A stretch of DNA of 64,000 bases, from the NCBI RefSeq assembly GCF_004785665.1, contig NZ_SRPJ01000001.1:434001-498000 (forward strand). The letters run 5' to 3'. The DNA is from Staphylococcus pragensis. Lineage in GTDB: Bacteria; Bacillota; Bacilli; Staphylococcales; Staphylococcaceae. Position 1 is the first letter of the stretch; each line of letters begins with the position of its first letter. A program made the position numbers and the translations under genes. Positions 52,143 to 60,294 of this stretch are shown piece after piece. A model generated the notes under the pieces. That model was given only the letters and a program-made list of their open reading frames with translations, was not told where the DNA came from and ran no database searches.

Positions 52143-52268
52143 TTGCATTTCATCCTTTCAGTATTCATTATTAGTATTGTAACAGATGATAGGTTGTTAA
52201 GAAAAAATCTTGACAACTTATACTAGTAAAGTTAAAATAAATTTTGTGTTTGTTAGAGGTGAAGCCAT

Positions 52269-52823
52269 ATGAAATGGTCAATAACGCAATTAAGAAAATA
52301 TCAAGGTAAGCCATTTGAGTTTAATCAAACGGCTAATTTTGAACATTTAATAGAACCCTTAGGTTTGATTGATTTATCAGAAATCAATGTTGAAGGTGAA
52401 TTATCCGTTAAATCAAATGAAGTTATCGCAGATTTGCATGTAACAGGAACATACACTATGCCTTGTGCACGTACGTTAGTACCAGTTGAAGTTCCGTTAG
52501 ATGTGCGTACATCTGAGATATTTGATTTAGAAGGTTATGATAATTATACCGATGAAGAGGTAGAAGAAGATGAACATTATCATCTTGCTACTGACGGTAT
52601 GATTAATATCCGAAACATTGTTGAAGAATTGGTTATCATTGAGAAACCAATGCGTGCATTTTCTGAGAATAGTGATCAAATGCTTACAGAAGGTAACGGT
52701 TGGGAAGTTATTGACGAAGATCAAATGATCGAACTTGAAAAAGAAAAAGACAATGACGAATCCCAGACTAGACAAGTTGATCCTAGGCTTCAAAAATTAC
52801 AACAATTATATGATAAAGAGTAA
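52269..52823 (+). CDS. ylbN: DUF177 protein (YceD/YlbN), linked to ribosomal protein L32
   Basis: The 184-residue protein has the DUF177 core (GELSVKSNEVIADLHVTGTY, TMPCARTLVPVEVPLDV) and an acidic middle (NYTDEEVEEDEHYHL), ending with a Lys/Glu-rich tail. DUF177 genes almost always precede rpmF and the family is thought to act in 23S rRNA or ribosome maturation. Two of the usual Cys residues are reduced to one (Cys in TMPCARTL). AGAGGTG precedes the ATG. It is cotranscribed with rpmF, 85 bases downstream. Confidence 0.88.
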   Translation: MKWSITQLRKYQGKPFEFNQTANFEHLIEPLGLIDLSEINVEGELSVKSNEVIADLHVTGTYTMPCARTLVPVEVPLDVRTSEIFDLEGYDNYTDEEVEEDEHYHLATDGMINIRNIVEELVIIEKPMRAFSENSDQMLTEGNGWEVIDEDQMIELEKEKDNDESQTRQVDPRLQKLQQLYDKE

Positions 52824-52908
52824 TAGCGGGTTGTTTCAAATTATTGTATAATAATTTAATGACCTAAACACTTAAGATTACGTGTTTTAATATTAAGGAG
52901 GATATATC

Positions 52909-53082
52909 ATGGCAGTACCAAAAAGAAGAACGTCTAAAACTAGAAAAAACAAACGTCGTACGCACTTCAAAATTTCAGTACCTGGTATGACTGAATGCCC
53001 AAGTTGTGGCGAATACAAATTATCTCACCGCGTATGTAAAAACTGTGGTTCTTACAACGGTGAAGAAGTCGTTTCTAAATAA
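52909..53082 (+). CDS. rpmF: Ribosomal protein L32
   Basis: The 57-residue protein [20 protein letters not shown] is the large-subunit protein bL32. It has two CxxC-type pairs (Cys30/Cys33 and Cys43/Cys46), the zinc-binding form as opposed to the cysteine-free paralogue. It is too short for a generic ORF scan but clear by sequence, with AAGGAGG upstream and a terminator downstream. In S. aureus the isd locus follows; here the SpoU methylase gene does. Confidence 0.96.
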   Translation: MAVPKRRTSKTRKNKRRTHFKISVPGMTECPSCGEYKLSHRVCKNCGSYNGEEVVSK

Positions 53083-53101
53083 TCGACTAATAATATGATT
53101 G

Positions 53102-53146
53102 AATGAGTCTGTGACATTTTTAAATGTGACAGGCTCATTTTTATTT
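53102..53146 (+). terminator. Terminator of ylbN-rpmF
   Basis: AATGAGTCTGTGACATTT and AAATGTGACAGGCTCATT pair over about 18 bp with one mismatch and one G-U pair, followed by TTTATTT. Confidence 0.85.
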
Positions 53147-53217
53147 AAATAAGAGAAATGATGACTTACAATATAGATAATACTTAATAAATTACTCTTG
53201 AAAATGGAGATTAAAAT

Positions 53218-53958
53218 ATGGAACAAATTACGTCTGCGCAAAATAGTAAAATTAAAAATGCAAATAAGTTAAAAAAGAAACGTGAGCGCGATAAAACAGG
53301 CCAAGCATTAATCGAAGGTATCCATTTAATTGAAGAAGCTTATCAAAGTGGTATCACGATTAAACAATTATTTGTCATTGAGCCAGATAGAACGAATAGT
53401 GCACTTTTAGATTATGCAGAAGAAACATATGAAATTAATATGAAAGTGGCTGAATCTTTATCTGGTACAATTACGCCTCAAGGCTTCTTTGCAATTATTG
53501 AGAAGTCAGAATATGATATCGCTCAAGCTAAACAAGTGTTGCTTATCGACCGTATTCAAGATCCAGGCAACTTAGGCACGCTAATTCGTACGGCTGACGC
53601 TGCAGGTATTGATTTGATCGTTATGGAGAAAGGTACAGCGGATCCATACCAAGATAAAGTATTACGTTCTAGTCAAGGCAGCGTCTTCCACATTCCAGTT
53701 ATTAGTGAAGATTTAAGAACATTTATTAATCAATTTGATGGCCCAGTTTATGGTACAGCCCTTGAAAATGCAGTCCCATTTAAAGAAGTGTCCTCTCAAG
53801 AAAGCTTTGCCTTGCTTTTAGGTAACGAGGGTGAAGGGGTTAATAAAGAATTATTAGATCAAACATCGCAAAATCTAATTATCCCAATTTATGGTAAGGC
53901 AGAAAGTTTGAATGTGGCTATTGCAGGTAGTATTTTACTTTACCATTTGAAAGGTTGA
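53218..53958 (+). CDS. SpoU/TrmH-family RNA 2'-O-methyltransferase
   Basis: The 246-residue protein has an N-terminal RNA-binding substrate domain (about 1-95) and a SPOUT knot domain with the three SpoU motifs: DRIQDPGNLGTLIRTADAAG near 113-132, LLLGNEGEGV near 195-205, and SLNVAIAGSILLYHL near 225-240. It likely 2'-O-methylates a ribose in 23S rRNA (YsgA-like). The gene directly precedes pheST in both Staphylococcus and Bacillus. The exact nucleotide target is unknown from sequence. GGAG precedes the ATG. Confidence 0.88.
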   Translation: MEQITSAQNSKIKNANKLKKKRERDKTGQALIEGIHLIEEAYQSGITIKQLFVIEPDRTNSALLDYAEETYEINMKVAESLSGTITPQGFFAIIEKSEYDIAQAKQVLLIDRIQDPGNLGTLIRTADAAGIDLIVMEKGTADPYQDKVLRSSQGSVFHIPVISEDLRTFINQFDGPVYGTALENAVPFKEVSSQESFALLLGNEGEGVNKELLDQTSQNLIIPIYGKAESLNVAIAGSILLYHLKG

Positions 53959-54037
53959 CCATAGGATTTAAAATCGGCTATACTTAGATGTAAACAATTT
54001 TTAAGATAACTAATTTAACATATAAAATTGAATGATG

Positions 54038-54298
54038 AACCGATAAAAAGACTTTAATTAACAAAGAGAATTGTTCAGGGAGAGTAAGCGTGACTGCAAC
54101 TTACTCCAATTCTCGTTAATTACTTTCATCTTTTTGGTTACTTAAAGAGATTTAAGTCGGAGTGCGTCTTCGTTACTAACGTAAAACAAGTGTATGTCAC
54201 ATAAAGTATAGAGCATAGTTATACTTTATAACACATAAATTTGGGTGGTACCACGGAAAGACTTTCGTCCCAGTATATAGGGAGGAAAGTCTTTTTTT
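54038..54298 (+). promoter_or_regulatory. T-box riboswitch (tRNA-Phe) controlling pheST
   Basis: The leader shows stem I: AACC..AAAAAGA pairs with TCTTTTTGGTT, and TTAATTAAC pairs with GTTAATTA, leaving between them on the 3' side an internal loop with the codon UUC at 54125-54127, the Phe specifier. The T-box core GGTGGTACCACGG is at 54244-54256. Terminator arms AAAGACTTTC (54257-54266) and GAAAGTCTTT (54285-54294) end in a T tract. Uncharged tRNA-Phe is expected to bind specifier and T-box and allow read-through into pheST. Confidence 0.94.
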
Positions 54299-54339
54299 GT
54301 ATTAAATTTAAATAATAGAAAGCGTGAGGTGTCTGTAAT

Positions 54340-55398
54340 ATGACTCAAAACGATTCAATGGCAGAATTAAAGCAACAAGCCCTTGTTGATATTAATGAAG
54401 CTCAAAATGAAAGAAAATTACAAGATGTTAAAGTTAAATATTTAGGTAAAAAAGGTTCAGTAAGTGGCTTAATGAAAAACATGAAAGACTTACCTAATGA
54501 AGAAAAACCAGCTTACGGACAAAAAGTGAATGAATTACGTCAAACAATTCAAAAAGAATTAGACGAAAAACAAGAATTATTAAAAACTGAAAAATTAAAT
54601 CAACAATTAGCTGAAGAAACAATCGATGTAACATTACCAAGTCGTCAAATCAGCATTGGTTCAAAGCATCCTTTAACAAGAACTGTTGAAGAAATTGAAG
54701 ATTTATTCTTAGGTTTAGGTTACGAAATTGTGGATGGTTACGAAGTAGAGCAAGACTACTATAACTTTGAAGCATTGAACTTACCTAAATCTCATCCGGC
54801 GCGTGATATGCAAGATAGTTTCTATATCACTGATGAAATCTTGATGCGTACACATACATCTCCAGTACAAGCTCGTACGATGGAGAAACGTAATGGCCAA
54901 GGTCCAGTTAAAATTATTTGTCCTGGTAAAGTGTATCGTCGTGATTCAGATGATGCGACACATAGTCACCAATTTACACAAATTGAAGGCTTAGTCGTTG
55001 ATAAAAATATTAAAATGAGTGACTTAAAAGGTACGTTAGAATTAGTAGCGAAAAAATTATTCGGTGCGGATCGTGAAATTCGCCTACGTCCAAGTTACTT
55101 CCCATTCACCGAACCATCAGTAGAAGTAGACGTATCTTGTTTCAAATGTAAAGGTAAAGGATGTAACGTATGTAAACACACAGGTTGGATTGAAATCTTA
55201 GGTGCTGGAATGGTACATCCAAACGTACTTGAAATGGCTGGATTCGATTCAAATGAATATTCAGGGTTCGCATTTGGTATGGGACCTGATCGTATTGCAA
55301 TGTTGAAATATGGAATTGAAGATATTCGTCATTTCTATACAAATGATGTTCGTTTCCTTGATCAATTTAAAGCTGTGGAAGATAGAGGTGAAGCATAA
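54340..55398 (+). CDS. pheS: Phenylalanine-tRNA ligase alpha subunit
   Basis: PheS carries the class II catalytic core. The 352 residues have an N-terminal coiled-coil arm (about 1-90), the aminoacylation motifs ([12 protein letters not shown] near 146, [37 protein letters not shown] near 313) and a Cys cluster in [16 protein letters not shown] near 266-281. GAGGTG lies upstream. It is controlled by the T-box before it and overlaps pheT by one base. Confidence 0.97.
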   Translation: MTQNDSMAELKQQALVDINEAQNERKLQDVKVKYLGKKGSVSGLMKNMKDLPNEEKPAYGQKVNELRQTIQKELDEKQELLKTEKLNQQLAEETIDVTLPSRQISIGSKHPLTRTVEEIEDLFLGLGYEIVDGYEVEQDYYNFEALNLPKSHPARDMQDSFYITDEILMRTHTSPVQARTMEKRNGQGPVKIICPGKVYRRDSDDATHSHQFTQIEGLVVDKNIKMSDLKGTLELVAKKLFGADREIRLRPSYFPFTEPSVEVDVSCFKCKGKGCNVCKHTGWIEILGAGMVHPNVLEMAGFDSNEYSGFAFGMGPDRIAMLKYGIEDIRHFYTNDVRFLDQFKAVEDRGEA

Positions 55399-57800
55399 TG
55401 TTGATTTCTAATGAATGGTTAAAAGATTACGTAGACGCTAGTGTTTCAGTTGAAGACTTAGCAGAACGTATTACACGCACAGGTATTGAAGTAGATGACA
55501 TTATTGATTACACGAAAGATATCAAGAATTTAGTAGTAGGTTATGTTCAATCTAAAGAGAAACATCCTGATGCTGATAAATTAAATATTTGCCAAGTAGA
55601 CATTGGTGAAGAAGAAGCAGTTCAAATCGTTTGTGGTGCACCTAATGTAGATGCTGGTCAACACGTTATTGTCGCGAAAGTTGGTGGTCGTTTACCGGGT
55701 GGTATCAAGATTAAACGCGCTAAATTACGTGGTGAACGTTCAGAAGGGATGATTTGTTCATTACAAGAAATTGGTATTTCAAGTAATGTCGTACCTAAAG
55801 CTTATGAGAACGGTATTTTTGTCTTTCCAACTGAAGTTGAGCCAGGAACAGATGCTCTAACAGCGCTTTATTTAAACGATCAAGTGATGGAATTTGATTT
55901 AACACCAAACCGTGCAGACGCATTAAGTATGGTAGGTACTGCTTATGAAGTAGCAGCTTTATATCAAACTGAAATGACGAAACCCACAACTCAAAGTAAC
56001 GAGACGTCAGAATCTGCATCAAATGAATTATCAGTGACTATTGATAATCCTGAAAAGGTTCCATACTACAGCGCACGAGTGGTTAAAAACGTTACAATTG
56101 CGCCATCTCCAATTTGGATGCAAGCACGTTTAATCAAAGCAGGTATTCGCCCAATTAATAATGTTGTTGATATTTCAAACTACGTATTATTAGAATATGG
56201 CCAACCATTACACATGTTCGACCAAGACCATATTGGCTCTAAAGAAATTGTCGTACGTCAAGCTAAAGATAAAGAAACAATGACGACATTAGATAATACT
56301 GAACGCACGTTAGTAGATACTGATATCGTGATTTCAAATGGTCAAGAACCAATCGCATTAGCTGGCGTAATGGGCGGAGACTTTTCAGAAGTAACTGAAC
56401 AAACTACAAATGTAGTAGTAGAAGGTGCGATATTCGATCCAGTAGCAATTCGTCACACATCACGTCGATTAAATTTACGTAGTGAGTCTTCTAGCCGTTT
56501 TGAAAAGGGTATCGCAACAGAATTCGTCGATGAAGCAGTAGACAGAGCATGTTATTTATTACAAACATATGCATCTGGCGAAGTGTTACAAGATAGAGTA
56601 GCTTCAGGAGACTTAGGTTCATTTGTGACACCAATCGATATTACAGCTGAAAAAGTCAACAAAACAATTGGCTTTGATTTATCAAGTGACGAAATTAAAG
56701 CTATCTTTGAACAATTAGGATTCGAAACGAAACAAAATGGTGACTCTTTAACAGTTAACGTGCCATCACGTCGTAAAGATATTACGATTAAAGAAGATTT
56801 AATTGAAGAAGTAGCACGTATTTATGGTTACGACGAAATCCCTTCATCATTACCAGTCTTTGGCGAAGTGACTAGTGGGGAATTAACTGATCGTCAACAT
56901 AAAACGCGTACAGTAAAAGAAACGCTTGAAGGCGCTGGATTAAATCAAGCCATTACGTATTCATTAGTATCTAAAGACCACGCGAAAGATTTCGCGTTAG
57001 AAGAACGTCCAACGATTAGTTTATTAATGCCAATGAGTGAAGCACATTCTACACTACGTCAAAGCTTATTACCTCATTTAATTGAAGCGGCTGCTTACAA
57101 TATTGCTCGCAAAAATAAAGATGTTAGATTATATGAAATAGGTCGTGTATTCTTTGGAAATGGTGAAGGTGAACTCCCTGATGAAGTAGAATACTTAAGT
57201 GGTATTTTAACTGGCGAATATGTAGTGAATACTTGGCAAGGTAAAAAAGAAGAGATTGACTTCTTTATTGCAAAAGGTGTAGTAGATCGCGTAGCTGAAA
57301 AACTTAATTTAGAATTTAGTTATAAAGCTGGAGAAATTAACGGTTTACATCCTGGACGTACAGCGATTATTTCATTAGAAGGTAAAGAAATCGGCTTTAT
57401 TGGTGAGTTACATCCTCAAGTTGCAGCTGATAATGATTTAAAACGTACGTATGTATTTGAATTAAATTATGATGCAATTATGCAAGTAGCGGTAGGTTAC
57501 ATTAATTATGAACCTATTCCTAGATTCCCTGGTGTAACACGTGATATTGCACTTGAAGTAAATAGTGATGTGCCTTCATCAGAATTGAAACAAATTATTC
57601 ATGACAATGGTGAAGATATTCTACAAAGTACATTAGTATTTGACGTTTACGAAGGTGAACATTTAGAAGAAGGTAAAAAATCAGTTGCTATTCGATTAAA
57701 TTATTTAGATACAGAAGATACATTAACTGATGAACGTGTATCAAAAGTTCATGATAAGATTTTAGAAGCATTACAAGCACAAGGTGCTACAATTAGATAA
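55398..57800 (+). CDS. pheT: Phenylalanine-tRNA ligase beta subunit
   Basis: The 800 residues comprise an N-terminal OB-type tRNA-binding domain (about 40-150, VQSKEKHPDADKLNICQVDI), B3/B4 editing domain (about 210-390, IWMQARLIKAGIRPINNVVD), B5 and catalytic-like domains, and the C-terminal anticodon-binding FDX-ACB domain from about residue 705 (PIPRFPGVTRDIALEV). It overlaps pheS by one base (TAATG), with GAGGTG just upstream, so the two subunits are made in step. A terminator follows. Confidence 0.96.
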   Translation: MLISNEWLKDYVDASVSVEDLAERITRTGIEVDDIIDYTKDIKNLVVGYVQSKEKHPDADKLNICQVDIGEEEAVQIVCGAPNVDAGQHVIVAKVGGRLPGGIKIKRAKLRGERSEGMICSLQEIGISSNVVPKAYENGIFVFPTEVEPGTDALTALYLNDQVMEFDLTPNRADALSMVGTAYEVAALYQTEMTKPTTQSNETSESASNELSVTIDNPEKVPYYSARVVKNVTIAPSPIWMQARLIKAGIRPINNVVDISNYVLLEYGQPLHMFDQDHIGSKEIVVRQAKDKETMTTLDNTERTLVDTDIVISNGQEPIALAGVMGGDFSEVTEQTTNVVVEGAIFDPVAIRHTSRRLNLRSESSSRFEKGIATEFVDEAVDRACYLLQTYASGEVLQDRVASGDLGSFVTPIDITAEKVNKTIGFDLSSDEIKAIFEQLGFETKQNGDSLTVNVPSRRKDITIKEDLIEEVARIYGYDEIPSSLPVFGEVTSGELTDRQHKTRTVKETLEGAGLNQAITYSLVSKDHAKDFALEERPTISLLMPMSEAHSTLRQSLLPHLIEAAAYNIARKNKDVRLYEIGRVFFGNGEGELPDEVEYLSGILTGEYVVNTWQGKKEEIDFFIAKGVVDRVAEKLNLEFSYKAGEINGLHPGRTAIISLEGKEIGFIGELHPQVAADNDLKRTYVFELNYDAIMQVAVGYINYEPIPRFPGVTRDIALEVNSDVPSSELKQIIHDNGEDILQSTLVFDVYEGEHLEEGKKSVAIRLNYLDTEDTLTDERVSKVHDKILEALQAQGATIR

Positions 57801-57825
57801 TCAATTTGAAGATTATAATATAAAG

Positions 57826-57863
57826 ACTGTCGACAAAGTTTTCAATTTTGCCGACAGTTTTTT
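57826..57863 (+). terminator. Terminator of pheST
   Basis: ACTGTCG and CGACAGT with further pairing inside (CAAA/TTTG) surround a short loop and run into TTTTTTATT. Confidence 0.88.
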
Positions 57864-57865
57864 AT

Positions 57866-58216
57866 TCTAATACTTTATCAGGGGATAATATGATAAAGAA
57901 ATTCTTAGATGGATAGTCACTCATTCTGTTGTGATGCGTGCCTAGGGGGCTGGGTCGAGCCTTGGTCTCGACACTCATCCTGCTCCCTCAGGCGTCACAC
58001 AACATCATTCGTAGTTTATCCTTAGAATTTCTTACATAAGTGCATAGCACTTATGTTCACTAACAATCAACATAGGAGTCGCCACAACTACACTACGTCA
58101 TCTATCTTAGAACTACTTACGTAAGTGTGTGAACACTTAAGTTCATCAATAACGCATCCCCCAGGCGTCACTCAACTTCGTTTCATAATCCATTTTAGAA
58201 CTACTTTTAATAACAC
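57866..58216. repeat. Degenerate tandem and inverted intergenic repeat, about 350 bp
   Basis: Three head-to-tail copies of a unit of 84-89 bp begin with AGG(C/A)GTC at 57990, 58074 and 58163; each continues with CACAAC and a TTAGAA(C/T)T(A/T)CTTAC block followed by a small hairpin (ATAAGTG-CATAG-CACTTAT in copy 1). A fourth, inverted copy lies at about 57893-57942, separated by GTCGAG-CCTTGGT-CTCGAC (57954-57972). The third unit is truncated. The unit is more GC rich than the flanks, and no protein frame spans it. No transposase or spacer structure is present. Confidence 0.7.
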
Positions 58217-58218
58217 AG

Positions 58219-58252
58219 AAAAAGCCACTTCGTAATTGAATGAAGTAGCTTT
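58219..58252 (-). terminator. Terminator of rnhC
   Basis: On the minus strand AAAGCTACTTC and GAAGTGGCTTT pair with one mismatch around a 10-base loop and are followed by TTCTG, a short T stretch. It starts immediately after the rnhC stop. Confidence 0.75.
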
Positions 58253-58257
58253 GTAAC

Positions 58258-59193
58258 TTAATTATATTTTTTATTGACTAAGTTTTGTGCTTTTTCTCGG
58301 TTTTTGAAATGTTTTTTAGAAATACTATCCAATTTAGCAACGCCGTGTTTTTCAATGATACGAGCGGCTGCTAAATCGACTTTATTGCTAGCACCTTTTG
58401 GAATGTCACAGCGCATTGTTTTAGCGATATGGTCCATATGTTTCACAAATGCATATCTTGAAATAATACTTGCTGCAGCGATAGCCAAGGACTTTGATTC
58501 ACCTTTTGTCTCGAATTGAGTTTTTTCTGGAAATGGCAGTTCACTTAAGGCATAACGCTGATATACGCCACGTTCTGCAAATTGGTCAATCACAATATAC
58601 TCTAATTCATCTGTAGAAATTTTTTGAGTCACATTTTTAATCGCTTCATTATGTAATACAGCTTTCATTTTAACTTGAGACCAACCTAGAGCTTGTCTTT
58701 CGTTATATTTCACATTATCAAGTGTTAATAAGGAATGGGGTAGAAAGGTAATAAGTTGTTCTGCTAATTCTACAATTTTAGGATCTGTTAATTTTTTCGA
58801 ATCATCTACGCCTAACGTTTTTAAAATTTGTATATGCTCTTTTGAAACGTAAGCGGCACATACAGTAAGTGGTCCAAAGTAATCGCCACTACCCGCTTCA
58901 TCACTGCCAATGCAGTTATATTCATTATATGAAATAGTAGGCACTGAAGTTTGCTTAGCTCTAGACGCATTTATATTTGAGTCAGCGTTATGGCTAGGTA
59001 ATAATTGTTGCGCTACCGTTTCTGCCTGTTTACCTTGAAACATGACTTTTCCAGAGTTATATATATTAATCGTTGTTTGATTATACTTTGTGCGTGCTTT
59101 CATACCATTAGGTAATTGAGAGGTTTCAAATGATACTTGTTGCATCAATTGTTGAATCTCTTGTTCTGTTAATTTATGAACGACGTTAGCCAT
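58258..59193 (-). CDS. rnhC: Ribonuclease HIII
   Basis: RNase HIII cleaves RNA in RNA/DNA hybrids. The 311-residue protein has an N-terminal substrate-binding domain (about 1-85, [20 protein letters not shown]) and a catalytic domain with the acidic motif [20 protein letters not shown] near 98-117, DDSKKLTD, and the later Asp in [12 protein letters not shown] start at the ATG at 59193, six codons after the longest frame, because GAGGTC is about 10 bases upstream. The pheST-rnhC-zapA-cvpA-polX-mutS2 order is that of Bacillus. Confidence 0.92.
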   Translation of the reverse strand: MANVVHKLTEQEIQQLMQQVSFETSQLPNGMKARTKYNQTTINIYNSGKVMFQGKQAETVAQQLLPSHNADSNINASRAKQTSVPTISYNEYNCIGSDEAGSGDYFGPLTVCAAYVSKEHIQILKTLGVDDSKKLTDPKIVELAEQLITFLPHSLLTLDNVKYNERQALGWSQVKMKAVLHNEAIKNVTQKISTDELEYIVIDQFAERGVYQRYALSELPFPEKTQFETKGESKSLAIAAASIISRYAFVKHMDHIAKTMRCDIPKGASNKVDLAAARIIEKHGVAKLDSISKKHFKNREKAQNLVNKKYN

Positions 59194-59428
59194 TACGATG
59201 CTTGACCTCACTTTTCAAAAAATACTGTTAAAACTTTCATAATGATAACATATATATTAGCTATAGTAAGAGATAACATTAAAAGTATAGAAGCTAGCCA
59301 CTTACAAATAGGGGTGTGCTCATGTATAATATATTGTGATTATTTACTAATTTAAGAGAGTTTGCAATTTCTATATAACGATCCATGATAAGATTTAGAA
59401 TAATTTAAATACGTCAGGAGTTGAGTTT

Positions 59429-59695
59429 ATGGGAGAGTTTAAAAATCGCATTAATGTTTCAATTAATGATCAGAATTATACGATCATCGGTGAAGACAGT
59501 CCGGAACATATCCGTTACGTGGCTCATTTAGTTGATGAAAAGTTAAAAGAAATGGGACGAAAATCATCTGGACTTGATACAACAAGAAAATCTATATTAA
59601 CGGCAGTAAATATTATGCATGAAAAAGTTCAATTAGAAGAGGAAAATCGTAAGCTCCGTCAAGAAATTCAACAATTAAAACATCGAGAAGATTAG
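59429..59695 (+). CDS. zapA: Cell division protein ZapA
   Basis: ZapA binds and bundles FtsZ filaments at the division ring. The 88-residue protein has the N-terminal globular head (RINVSINDQNYTIIGEDSPE) and a C-terminal coiled coil (VNIMHEKVQLEEENRKLRQE), the expected layout and length. AGGAG precedes the ATG. The gene abuts cvpA (no gap), so they form a unit. Confidence 0.92.
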   Translation: MGEFKNRINVSINDQNYTIIGEDSPEHIRYVAHLVDEKLKEMGRKSSGLDTTRKSILTAVNIMHEKVQLEEENRKLRQEIQQLKHRED

Positions 59696-60217
59696 ATGCT
59701 AATTGATGTTATTGTTGTACTGATTATTTTTTATTATATTGTGATGGGATTTAGAAGGGGCATTTGGCTCAGTAGTTTGCATTTATTAGCATCGATAGTC
59801 TCATTAATGATTGCGCATCATTTTTATCGTTTTATTGCTAAACAACTTATTGTGTTTGTGCCTTTTCCCAAAACAATCGCTTACGATACGTCATATGCAT
59901 TTCACTTTAACGAATTACAACAACGTTTTGATACCATTTTCGCTTTTATTTTAATTACGTTTATTAGCAAGTTGCTTTTATATCTTATTATTGTAACTTT
60001 TGATAATATAGTGACGTATCAAAATATTGCATTAATTAGTAGAATATTGGGCTGTGTAATTAGTCTAGTATTGGTTATCATTTTACTTCAACTGGTACTA
60101 TACATAGTAGCATTATATCCAGTTGACTGGTTACAACAGAGTTTATCGCATTCAATAATAGGAAGTGGCATTTTATTTCATACGCCATGGTTATCATCCT
60201 ATATTTTAAATTTATAA
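59696..60217 (+). CDS. CvpA family membrane protein
   Basis: The 173 residues form about four helices (LIDVIVVLIIFYYIVMGF, LSSLHLLASIVSLMIAHHF, FIFALILITFISKLLLYLIIV and a final pair), as in CvpA/YshB proteins, whose function is poorly known (colicin V production in E. coli, envelope effects elsewhere). The ATG follows the zapA stop with no gap; AGAAGATTAG at the junction gives weak SD-like pairing, so translation is coupled. Confidence 0.83.
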   Translation: MLIDVIVVLIIFYYIVMGFRRGIWLSSLHLLASIVSLMIAHHFYRFIAKQLIVFVPFPKTIAYDTSYAFHFNELQQRFDTIFAFILITFISKLLLYLIIVTFDNIVTYQNIALISRILGCVISLVLVIILLQLVLYIVALYPVDWLQQSLSHSIIGSGILFHTPWLSSYILNL

Positions 60218-60234
60218 TTAAACAAAACTGATAT

Positions 60235-60280
60235 GAGGTCAGGACAATAAGACTATGTTAGATGTCCTGGTCTTCTTTTT
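60235..60280 (+). terminator. Terminator-like hairpin between cvpA and polX
   Basis: GAGGTCAGGACA and TGTCCTGGTCTTC pair with one or two G-U or mismatched positions around a 16-base loop and run into CTTTTT. It lies between cvpA and polX, so it may partly separate them. Confidence 0.65.
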
Positions 60281-60294
60281 ATGGAGTGAGTGTA

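Noticed and set aside
57866-58216. CRISPR array
   Set aside because: Units are long, degenerate and unevenly spaced, with no identical short repeats and no unique spacers or cas genes.
60262-60294. N-terminal extension of PolX
   Set aside because: It begins inside the T tract of the upstream hairpin and before the GGAGTGAG box that serves GTG 60295.
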